From positions 9,571,419-9,635,418 of the forward strand of contig OZ020486.1 of NCBI GenBank assembly GCA_963971405.1: 64,000 nt of DNA, given 5' to 3'. This stretch comes from Psococerastis gibbosa (Eukaryota > Arthropoda > Insecta > Psocodea > Psocidae). Under the pieces are notes generated by a model. It saw only the letters and a list, made by a program, of their open reading frames with translations, had not been told where the DNA came from and did not search any database. A program made the translations under genes and the position numbers. Shown piece by piece: positions 21,255 to 32,800 of this stretch (its first letter is position 1; every line of letters starts with the position of its first letter).

Positions 21255-23912
21255 ATGGCGCCGATTATGTTGTTTACTTTTCGCGTTCTCAATAAGAACT
21301 TTAGAATAAAGTTGTTAAAGTTTATAATATTGTTTTACTCAACAATTACGATTGTTATGGTCCTATTTCTTGATTACAGTATAACTTTAGTCTCTGTACC
21401 ATATTGCTTTAATGGCAAATTTTACATTTATGGCCTGTCTAAAAGCGCATTTATTTTACCTCGGTCGTCAAAGGTTGTGTATTATGGACAATTTAATGAA
21501 ATTAACGTAGTAATTAAGAAAATGAGGGGAAATTCAGCCAATTCCGGGCAGTTACCACCTGGGACTCTTCAGGAACTGCAGTTGAAACTGGAAGAATATG
21601 TTCAGTTTAAAGGCGAAACGATTCAGTGTTTATTGTTGTGCCCATCCACTGACGGATTATACGAACTCATGCGAGAAAGTGCATGGGAAGATATAGGCCA
21701 TTTTTATTATGAATTGATAGCGGAACCTCTCTTACTTCAGGCAAGTACCAAGCCCTGGTTTGTACTATCTTCTTTAGTTTCAATCTAACGATTGGTTTGC
21801 AGCAAATCTTTCCACCTCCTTCTCCACTCCTCCCTGTCTTTGGCCGTTCTCTTTAGTTCCAAGCAGGTTCTGCATCTCATATCTATCTTCAGATCTTCTG
21901 CGTACTCCTTCCTTGGTCGCCCTCTTTTTTTTTAAATATCTTGCATTGGTGCCTTAGATTGTGCCTTCTATTATGGTACTTAGAAGTCCTTGTCTGATCA
22001 GGTGAGCCATACATTTTGTTCTTCTCACTGAAATGGGGGTAATTAGGGATCTTTTATCGTTTATCCTTTGAAGTACCTCTTCGTTCGTTATGTGGTCTCT
22101 CCATGATACTACTGATGTACTATACGAACTCTTATTAAGTTAGAAGAAATAATGAAGTTAAGTGAAACTTATCAATTTAAGCCCTTACTATCTTACCACC
22201 TGCTGCGTGAGTGCTGCTTGACCCACAGAATACTAAAATATGTATGGCTTGGCTTATGTCGCGCCTTTAGTTAAAATTAAAGTCATTAACCTCTAACCTA
22301 ACCTCAAAGATGTAAAATAAATTTTGGTCGAAGCTTGGTGCTTAATTCGCGTGTTCAGGGTGCCACGCATTTCATTGGTTGTCCAAAATCCAGTAGCTTG
22401 GACGGCCTTGTCGCTTGCTTCATGCAGGTCGTCAATTGTGAGCTTGGTGCTCATTTCTTTTTTTTTAGGGACAAAATAAAAAGCTGTTATTAAATGATTC
22501 TTTGATTTTAACTTAGTTCTTCAACTGGTGTATCGTTCCGCTGGATCTTACGGACGTGAATAGGCCTACACGAATAATGTTCCTATAAATAACGTTTTCT
22601 ATTGCAGTTTTTGCGAAAAGACGAAGGTTGGCCTGTTCCAAAGTATTTTGGTCGTTGTGGTGATGAAATTGTGCAGGAATATATTGGAACCATGTTATCA
22701 CAGACTAGCCTAAACTCGATGGTGGAGCAGGCCACAATAGCTGCAAATTTATTGCACATGGCGGACATATTTACATTTAAGCACAAGCGATTTAGCTTCT
22801 ATTTTACTGATTGGTCACCGGATAATTTGGCAGTACGAGAAAATAATATTTACATGATAGATCTGGAAAATGTAATCATCGTCGATAGAGCAGGCTCGAA
22901 TTTAAATGGTAAGTCTGGAGAGCAGATTCGAATTTAAATTGAACTCTGACTAATATATTTACAAAGGCTTTCACGGCCGGAGTTACATGATGAATCAGTA
23001 GAATCCGGGATGATAGGCCGTGGTCGTTCTGAAGTGGAAGTACACTTTCAGAACGACCATGGCCTATCTTCCCGGATTCTACTGATTCATCATGAACTGT
23101 GACTGCCAGCCGGACTCGCCCTCTTCTTCCAGCACCACAGCCCTTTACGACCATCTCAGTTTTGCAAGACACTCCAACATCTACAAACTCCCAATTCCCG
23201 GAGGCCGTCCTTCCAGCGGCTTCGTAACGTGTCTGCAGTTTTCTTCCCCTCATGCTTGCTATGACTAGCCTACCCTTGAGGTTTCATTACGAAACAAAAT
23301 TAACAATAATTTCGTTATTGAATTTCTTTTAGCGACTATGCCAGACGAATGGAATAAAATTCACAAAAGCGAGTCGTTTGAAGACGATGTCTTTGCATTT
23401 TCTTCAAGGGACGTTTGCAGTCACAGATACAGTGATCACAACTTCTATGCTGTTTGTGCGGTATGCCTTTTTTAAATTCATAAGGGACCTACAGCAGTTT
23501 ATCTCGCGATTTTGTGCGTTCGCTAGTTATCTTTTATTACAATCGACACGTGTAGGTTTAAAACCGGTTTACTGTTTCTTCCCAATTATAGTAAAGTTGA
23601 AGTGTGGAGCAATCAGCAATTGGATGCAACATTAGGTCTTTTGACCGATATTAATAGACCCATAAAATACATCGTAAAGGGATGAGAAACAAATTATGAA
23701 AGAGATTCTTTTTTTTTGTGTATCTACAGCACATCTTGGCACGGTCTGATGTTCTTGGCCGTGGCATACTGCAAGACATACCGGAACAAATCAATATCCG
23801 TTATCCTATGCTGAAAACACTTTTGCAAGAATGCGTACAACCGATAGAATTTCCCAACAGAATTGTGGCTGGACGTCAGCTGATGAAATTATTGGCGGGA
23901 GCTGCAGAGTGA
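21255..23912 (+). CDS. DIPK2-type divergent protein kinase-like membrane protein
   Basis: Four exons (21255-21740, 22608-22908, 23333-23460, 23730-23912) give 365 aa. The N-terminus has a basic stretch and one hydrophobic segment (about residues 22-42), fitting a type II signal anchor of a secretory-pathway protein. The remainder matches the DIPK2 (C3orf58/DIA1, FAM69-related) family: a catalytic-loop-like TDWSPDNLAV near residues 229-238, a metal-binding-like MIDLENV near 245, FYAVCAHIL and the C-terminal LLQECVQP region. Vertebrate DIPK2A is a Golgi/secreted kinase-like protein. Intron 1 uses a GC donor (CAG|GCAAGT at 21741) with a normal acceptor; phase fits only this junction. Introns 1 and 2 contain LINE tails and a palindromic repeat. 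Catalytic activity cannot be judged. Confidence 0.8.
21790..22440 (-). mobile_element. LINE tail remnants in intron 1 of the DIPK2-like gene
   Basis: The minus strand contains, out of frame and with stops, pieces of the C-terminal tail of an RTE-like non-LTR element (GRPRKEYAEDLKI, REEWRRRWKDLL). A short piece at 22370-22440 resembles the LINE inserted at 6721-7018. Strongly decayed. Confidence 0.5.
22940..23104. repeat. Palindromic repeat of the GGCCGGAGT family in a DIPK2 intron
   Basis: Inverted arms centred near 23037 (CCGGGATGATAGGCCGTGGTCGTTCTGAA and its near complement) are flanked by TGAACTCTGACT at 22940-22951 and TGAACTGTGACT at 23093-23104, a probable 12-bp target duplication with one mismatch. 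Related copies lie at 13710-13860, 30884-31120, 41745-41925, 48845-49430 and 55119-55470. Confidence 0.75.
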
Positions 23913-25213
23913 ACGTACATTTGAGGTAGGACGATTCTCACGGTGTTCGCCAGATAATAATATACATACATGTTAATTAGCCTTTATAGAACGAATGGCG
24001 AGCTACGAGGCACCAGAAATGGCATGACTGTTCTAGTTTTCTGCATCTCATTTTTTCTATTGCCCTGCCCATACTTACTGTTTATGCAACCCGCTTGACT
24101 ATCTAACAAAGTCAAAATTTATTGAACAAATGTTTCTTTTATTGAAAAGGAGAGGAACTTAAAAATCAGGACTAATAGGCCGTAATCGAACTTCCCGTCA
24201 AGTAAACCTATTGCCAATAATATCATTTGCTTCAAAACAGGAGAACACGTGTTCGGTGCTCAAAGATTAGTGTCACATGCCCTGGTCACAGATTAAAAGG
24301 AAGCACGTAACCATCACTTTCGTTGTATGAGTTTCCTCGCAAACTTACATTCCACTTTTTTCTACCCTCTGATGTAGAGCAAGCCGATGCTAATACTTCC
24401 TTTATCTGAATATTGCGCAATGTTCCATATGAAGGCTCTGCTAGACCACCTGCTAAAATAAGTACCTACTCAGGGCACATACAATTTTAATAGTGCATTA
24501 CACATATGTATATATTGTATAATTACATTGCTATTATGTAATCACGGTTCGTTATTAGTATTATACAAACTTCGATGAGGGGCGTCTACCAGGCTCACAC
24601 ATTTCATGAATAGACTTATTTTTAATTTCTTTAAAATTGAATATACGGTACCTACTTTAACCTGTAACCTTCTTCTGATATAAGATGATCCAGTAGCACA
24701 TATCATGAGAACCGTGATATTTATTTATACTTGTTTTTTTATTTTCACAAATTTGAAATCGGTTTGACTATAATATATTCTTAACCGGACAACCCACTAT
24801 TGTCATGTTTCCACATCAATAGTGTTAGTGACGACCACATACTCTATACAGTCCCAACTCTTTACATCCACTGTATATTGCTGATTTTTTAGACCTGAGG
24901 GGAGGGAGAAATTGAAACAGAATGGGAGCACCCACACTTATAACACGAGACAACGGGGAGATCTTGTAAGACCAGCGCCGCGCACAGCCAAAAGTAAGCG
25001 ACTAAATCCAACGCTACAAGGCTTTGCCAGTTTCCGAAAGCTTCCAAATTAACTGGGAGCGGCGAGAAATGCTAATAACTTGCCAAAATTGCTGAAATAC
25101 CATCTCATAAGGTCTACAATGGCACACAGTATATATATCTGAAACTGTTTATTTGACGAACTTACTGAATACTTTCGTATACGTATTGATTGTATAATCT
25201 AAGAAGATATATA
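23913..25213. other. Intergenic spacer, no gene recognised
   Basis: No coding region is seen. The stretch around 25040-25140 (GGCGAGAAATGC(T)AATAACTT) resembles 48930-49000, next to a palindromic-family copy, so at least part is repeat-derived. It ends at the mariner element. Confidence 0.4.
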
Positions 25214-26126
25214 TACGAGGTCTGTAAATAAAGTAATGAGACTGATGCTATAGCTCTTGACAGGTTTAAACGTGCGTTTTTAAAATTTCAGGCATTCAAG
25301 ATCAAAGTGTAATGAGCATTCAGTGCAATTTTGGAGTTCGTAGCGTTACTACCTCAAATTTTGTGTGTACTTTAGAAAAACTTGTTTTAAGAGTGTGTCA
25401 CGAAAATGAGCGGGCAGAATTTAGCTTTGTGTGAAACTTCGGTATAGTTCGAGTAAACATTTTTCAAAAATTCATCAGGCTTATGGGAAGACTTCTTTAT
25501 CAAGGGCACAGGTTTATCGATGGTTTAAGGCATTTTCAGAGGGTCGGGAGATGTTTGAAGACTAATCCCGCAGCGGAAGACCTTCAACTGCAAAGTTGGA
25601 TGAAAAAAATTGAAAAAGTGCGGGCCCTTTTGCGTTCCGATTGACGTTTGACAGTCAGAATGATCGCAGATAAATTAAATTTAAACCACACAACTGTTAA
25701 ACTTCGAAAAAGGGTCATGCGAGCGCGACCAAAGATCAAGAACAATTGGGTGCTGCATCATGACAATGCGCCTTGTCACACAGCGATGTCAATCAATGAA
25801 TATCTGACCAGTATAAACTCCTCAACCACCCTATTCACCCGATGTGAGTCCTTGTGACTTCTTCCTGTTCCCCAGGACAAAAAAATGAGCTCAAAGGACG
25901 CCATTTTGGTACCAATGAAAACATTAAATCCGCCGTAACCAGCAAACTAGAGGCCATCCGGGAATCTGAGTTCCAGCACTGCTTTGAAGAGTGGAAAAGC
26001 CGCCTCCAGTGCTGTATCAACGCACGAAGGAACTACTTCGAGGGATATCGAATTGAAATCTTAATAGTATTTAGACTTAAAAAACTTAAAAAATTTCGTT
26101 TCATTACTTTATTTACAAACCTTGTA
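25214..26126 (+). mobile_element. Mariner element, internally deleted
   Basis: Ends TACGAGGTCTGTAAATAAAGTAATGA and its diverged complement at 26097-26126 are inverted and flanked by TA on both sides. The interior encodes broken mariner transposase pieces: MIADKLNLNHTTV (HTH), LHHDNAPCHTA (catalytic Asp segment), SPDVSPCDFFLF in a shifted frame and a C-terminal GRHFGTNENIKSAV region. Length 913 bp is below the roughly 1.3 kb of intact elements, and the part between the HTH and the first catalytic region is missing. Non-autonomous. Confidence 0.88.
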
Positions 26127-26898
26127 TAAAATATATTTATATATTTATTCTAATTTATGACACGTCATCGATTGCCCTACGATCAATATTTCCTGTGAAA
26201 TGCAAAAACGGAATGTGGTGGGAGGGGAGGAGGGGAAGACGATTCCCTCATAATACACAAACGGAGGGGAAAACCTTACGGTTGTAAAAAATTAAGTTTC
26301 AGAAGAAATGTTGATCCTTGAACTATAATAAATTTCATATCCCTTAGAAAAAATATTCCTCTACGTTTCCACGTGCAACATGTGGCTGTCACTGACACCG
26401 ATTGAACGTGATTTGCAAAATATATTTAACTCCTGAGGTTGTCAGGTTGAATGCTTTAAAAAACTGTGGCCAATTTGAGTTAGTAACGGCCACATTCTGT
26501 GCATAAAAATGTATAGGGAGGTGACATTGGTTGTGGGTCTACCATCGATTTTTCCTGTGAAATCGGATTTGGTTCAAAAACGGATAGTGTCCGATTGTAT
26601 CATCCTATAGCAAATATCGGTCGAAATCGTAATACAGTACATTTCCAATATGAAACCGCGTGTTCTGTCATGTCAATCGATTAACCCCAAGAAAGAATCA
26701 TAAATGAATGATGAAGGGAAGTGAGGTAAAGGCCAGCATATATGCTTCGATCAGCCTGCTGCTGCTGTGGTCACCGCCATAATCGGGTTAAGTCGAATGC
26801 TAACGACTTTCGAAGCCGTACAAATACCCCATATAAATACCAATTTTTATGAAACCCCAGTTTATTTACTGACAAACGGTCCGTGCAGAGTGTTGACA
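26127..26898. promoter_or_regulatory. Arrestin upstream region
   Basis: Non-coding sequence between the mariner and the arrestin start codon; the promoter and 5' UTR should be here. The motif CTCTACGTTTC at about 26350 recurs at about 27085 within intron 1, so part is repetitive. A stretch around 26738 (GCCAGCATATATGC) could hold a TATA-like element, but this is weak. Confidence 0.3.
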
Positions 26899-29800
26899 AT
26901 GGTTGTGAATTTTAAAGTTTTTAAAAAGACATCCCCCAATGGAAAGTTGACCTTGTACCTGGGTAAAAGGGATTATGTGGATCATATCACGGCGGTTGAC
27001 GCTATTGGTAAGCTGCTGTAGTAAAATTTTTAGTGAGATTGTTATAGCCGACCAAAAATATCCATTAAATTAGCAGAAATGCTCCTCTACGTTTCAATAT
27101 ATGATACGTGACCTTCACTACCGCCATTGGGCCACTGTTCTTGAACTCTTTTCTACAGCTTCTTTCAATATTTGTGGCAATTCTATGTTAGAAAGAGCTA
27201 CATACAATAATATACCTGTTTCGGTATAGGCCTATATCAAAATGCTCCGAAATTAGTTTTCTGTTTGTCCTGTTCTTTTTACAAATCATCGATTGATATT
27301 TCATGAGATAGGTACTTAATTTTTACACTTTTCCTCTCCAATTCTCTCCTAAGTTGAAATTTCAAGCAGAAATAGAATATCTACACCTGTGTAAATGTTT
27401 TAATTTGCTAGTGTTAGGAAAAGTTCTAGGAATCAGATCTGCCATTTAGGTTTCCTTTTCAGGCGTGTTTCCTAATTGATTTATAAAAATGTATACCCTA
27501 GGCTGCGATGAACCCGTTTCCTCTTTCAATGAACATGGAATTTTAAAATAATACCATTTGGTTATCGTATGGGATATGAATGCTACTTTTTTTTTTTTTT
27601 TAAGTCAGTGTCTTAAAATGAATTGATCTTGATTGATTTTTAAACAACTGAAATTATTGAGCCGTAGATTTCAGATATTGAAATTCATGTGAGTTTTGCT
27701 ATCCGAAATATGCCTATTTTCTTACCTTTTATACAATTAATGGCGTAACAATGGGTTTTCGAGGGGGGGGGGGGTGTATCATGTATTATATTGGGCGCCC
27801 CTCTATTTTCATAGGCCTGAAATAGATGGGTTTTAAATGCATTTTGATAGCAGTAACGTTTAGCTTTTACAGGTGAACAAAATTACTCCAAAGAAGAAGG
27901 GCCCGAGCCCCGAGGGTCTCTACTGGGATTTATTTGAATAAATTAGGTCTGCCAATTGAAATAGTGGGGTTTTACTAAATTTGGCTGCAAAATAATTTAG
28001 ATTTTTCCGGTAAAGACTTTAAATAGAAAACTGGGACCGGGGGTCTACCCCGAGGGAATTATTTTATATAATTGGAATAGGTGGTCGCCTTATTCGCTTT
28101 ATTGATGGGGTGCCCCTCGACAAAAGAGAGCTCTTGAGACATTGTCATTTGTAAAGTTTTGTACTATCTTTCATTCAAAGAAAGAAAGACCTCTCACACG
28201 TGGCAATGATAGAGAAATTGTCTAAAAGTTTATAAATCAGCGTTATCGCAGGTAGGCTGCTGCCTATATAAACCGCCATTCCACAATGAAATGCAAATAA
28301 TTACAGTATATTTTGGTATTTGTATTTTTAAATGCTGAATTAGTTTTATGTTTAATATGATATGCATGTTGACTAGTTTTTTTCAATGTGGTAACGCTCT
28401 GGACTCCACCGATTGCTGAGTGTATGATCATAAACTGTTTGTGCTGAAAAAACTTACAACTAGTTTAATGAAATTGGGCGCTCTTATTCACAGACGGCGT
28501 GGTTCTCCTTGACAATGACTACACCAAAGACAGAAAAATTTTCGGCCAAGTCATCTGTAGCTTCAGATATGGTCGGGAAGAAGACGAGGTTATGGGACTA
28601 AATTTTCAAAAGGATTTGTTTTTGGCATCCGAACAGATCTTTCCGCAGATAGAGAAAAGTGAGGAGAATTTGACGAAACTTCAGGTAAAGACCTATGTGC
28701 CTATTGTCTGACGATAATAGAAAAAGTATAACCATTTGCCACCTAGATACCTACTATTAAACCTGTATTAAGAAAGGTTGAGCATGTGTCATTGAGTGAG
28801 TCTGTGAAGGTACTGGTTAGATAAGCATAGTCATAAGTACGAAGGTGACGTGTAAATCTATTAGATGCTACCAAAGATATAAAATAGATGGCACCTAACA
28901 TAAGTAAGGTCGATTACCGGAGAATCCTAAGGGGAAATGGCAAAGAAATGTGTAGGGTTCCAACATAAAAAAAAAGAAAATTGCGGCAAATGAGCAATTC
29001 AACAGGCAGGGCTGACAACATAATCCGGCACAGTAAGCTACTGCGCACTTGACTCGCAATCTAAATAGCTTTATTATGACTGTGATTAGCTTATGGTGAG
29101 AACCTCCAAACTTAATCTCAGTCACAACTTTTGGCCGCTTCATTAAATGCACTGCGGATGCCCACCTTACCCGCCTCGATCCTACTAAGCATACGATATT
29201 AAAGGGAAGCAGTCCGTCTAATAGGCTACTGAAACATTTTTATAGGAGAGATTGATGAAGAAACTGGGCCCAAATGCGATGCCATTCACATTTAAACTGC
29301 CGAACAGCGCGCCTGCGTCTGTAATGCTTCAGCCCGGAGGAGAGGACGCCGGGGAGCCTTGTGGGGTCCAATACTACGTAAAGATCTTTGCGGGCGAGAG
29401 TGAAACTGACCGTACCCATAAGAGGTAACTACTCCGTCAGATATCTACTCACACTCTTCCAAAATATCGACTTCGATGGCCAGGTGGTAACGTGCTTGCA
29501 CTTGTGCGAGTCTTTACACGCCATGCGATCGGAGACGTGTCGTAACTCAACACGGGTACTAACCTACAGAGGCGACTGAAGAGGTTAATCGGATACATTC
29601 ATTAAATTGTTTGTATGCGATAATCCTTAAAAAAAAAAAAAAAAAAAAAAAATATTTCAAACGCCATAAGTATTTTTAGGAAGGCTTACTTTTAATTTAG
29701 CTCATTTTGACACAATAAAACTGGCGTAAGCGTGGCTTAACCAAGTTCAAATATTCCGATATATCTACGAGGAACATTAAAAAAAGTTTGGTTTAGGGGA

Positions 29801-32800
29801 AAACAAGATCAGATTTCGCTGGAAATTTCGATCAAGGCCAATTGGGGGCAAAATATCAAAATGTAAAGGAGAAATGGAATAATGGCGTCCGATAGGTGGT
29901 TAATGTTAAGTTCGAAAAATTCCACATTCTTTTGTTGCTGAAGTGGTTCACTCTGGGCTGTTAATATTTTTCCTGGTCCTCATTTTGAATGACGCGTCGT
30001 GAATGCCTGATTCTCTATCATAGCAAATTGTCTGTAATTTTTACTAGGAGCACAGTCGCTTTGGGTATTCGTAAAGTGCAGTTCGCTCCATCAAAGCAAG
30101 GCCGGCAGCCATGCACTATTGTTCGAAAGGATTTCATGCTGAGCCCTGGAGAGTTGGAGCTTGAAGTGACATTGGATAAGCAGGTAATCAGAACTGACAG
30201 TAGAAAATATCTATGGTCATTATAAAGTTTGTCTATAATTTATGCAACAACCCAACTAAAATTTTCCGGCAATCATCATAATTTAACGATTTACCTGAGC
30301 TGTTCAAAATCTCCTCAGTCAGAAGTACCCAGAAAATGAATCTACACCATAAAACCGTTCAGAATAATTTGTTACCTAATCATTATATAGCTTGTGAATC
30401 ACGTAGTTTGACCAAGCTGGAAGCATACTCTATCTATAGAGACTCTGCACTAGGGCCAGGCTACCTGGGAACTGTTCCAGTTCTACAACCTTATAGCTTA
30501 AGTTGACTTTTGTCTTTTAGCTGTATCATCATGGCGAAAAAGTGGCAGTCAACATTTGCATTCGGAATAATAGCAATAAGGTGGTAAAGAAGGTGAAGGC
30601 GATGGTGCAACAAGGTGTTGATGTGGTGCTCTTCCAAAATGGACAGTATAGGACTTCTGTTGCCAGCATTGAAACACAGTAAGTAATAAATCAATAATCA
30701 ATAATAGGAAAATATAGTAATAGTATCAGAAGGCAAGCTAAATGGATTTTAATTGACAACTTCTTATAGAATTACCTGCTCAATTTCCAATTATAGCGCC
30801 CATTATTACCTTATGGAGAATCCTAGCTCTGATTGTTGATCGGTTGGCTTGGGTAGAGCATTCTTTCCCGCCATAAATAATTTAGATGAAGCAGTAGAAT
30901 CCGGGATCGTTCTGAAAGCTTATTTCCAAACGTTTCGTCAACAATGTAACTGCAAAGGCTTTCACGGCCGGAGTCAAATGAAGAACCAGTAGAATCCGGG
31001 CTGATTCTACTGGTTCTTCATTCGTTTCGTCAACATCTGGGGTCGACATCGTCAGTGGAACTGTGTAGACTTCTAGGATTGTATCTCGGAGGCTCAGCAG
31101 GAACTGAAGTTTAGAAGTACCTACGCATTCAGAGTCACCCAATTATAAGAATAAAATCTATTAATTGTAAAGACTACTTCATTATAATTCAAACGATCAA
31201 CAAAGCCAACTGCTGTTTCGTTGTATAATGAATGCTTAATCAACACAGGTTCAATGAATAAAAACGTTTTCAATTGGGGAAAAATGTACTTGGAAATAAT
31301 ACTGACATCATAAAATAATGTTGTAGATGTACGTTCCCTTTGCATGAGAAGTTATTTTTTGAGAGTATACTACACAAGTACATTTTTACGGAGATTTCAT
31401 CTACCTACTGAGACGGTGACCAATGTCAGACTCCCGGAAAATTCTTTCATAACTTTACATTTCATGACTCCCCGAGCCTAAAACCACCCTCCATTTAAAT
31501 GTTATATACAATATATGTGTGTCGTGCTACGGCGTTTTTTTTAAGAAGGCAATCTACTTTTTTAATACGGAGCGCAACTAATTACTGACATTTAGGAAGC
31601 AACTCAGCCAACTCGGTTACAGTTTCATTATTTCATGTATTAACAATTCACATTTTGTATACTTTTAGGGAAGGTTGCCCAATTCAGCCAGGATCGTGCC
31701 TGCAAAAGGTGCTGTATCTGGTGCCACTGCTGGAATCAAATAAGGGACGTCGTGGAATCGCCCTGGATGGTCAGATAAAACGACAAGACACCAATTTGGC
31801 TTCTTCTACCTTGTAAGTAAATCAAACATTTGAGTAGGGCTATTTTTTTACTGGCGTTCCGAAAAACTTTACATGTACTTCAGTTTATTGATTAAGTGTA
31901 AGCTAGTAATATTTTTAATGCACTAGTTTAGTGACTATCATGTTAAGACTTGAGACCCAGAAGTATACCAAATCTATTAACAATAAAACAGCTATTATGG
32001 TCTGGTACACGCGGACGATTCGAACGCCGGTGACCCACTGAGAAATTTATCCTGGGAGGAAATGGGCTTGGTGAATGGTTGGTGCAAAACCACAGAGTCT
32101 ACTACTGAAGATTTCTATGAGTTGGCGTGTCCTGGGCGTATCGAGGGGAAACCGTGTTACTGCGTGCGGTCGGCTTTCCGCCTGTCTCAGAAATCATCTG
32201 ATGTTGATTGTCGTTTTCCAACTACCCATTTGCTAAATTCTCGGTACACACGGATGGTTCGAACGCAGCGATTGGTCATGGGAACAAATGGGTTGTAGCA
32301 AAAAAAGAAACCGTCAATTTCGGAACGCATTTCCCAAGATTTTTGACGCTGACTCGTGGATACCCGTGCACCGGTGTGCGGTCGGCTTCACGCCAGTCTC
32401 AAACATCTTCTTAAGTTGACTCTGTGTGTTTCCTAATACCCATTTGTTACAATGTCAAATTTCTGAGCGAGTCACCGGAGTTCGAATCGTCAGTATATAC
32501 CGGGTCTAAAAGTTCGTCTTCTGACCAAAATCGAGCACAAACATTCGCAACGGATTTCTCTTATTCTTTTGTCTTCAATCCCACAACTGACTATCATTTA
32601 GGTTTTTTATTAGTTAATCAGTCTTGATGTTGCTACTACTAGTTTTAAACATATACATATCTATGCTAAGTGTAATTCTTTAGCTGATTTCGAGTAATTT
32701 ATTTTTGTGTAGGTTGGCTTCTCCAGACACCCGTGACGCGTTTGGCATCGTCGTCTCGTACTCAGTGAAGGTGAAACTATACTTGGGCGCTCTTGGAGGA

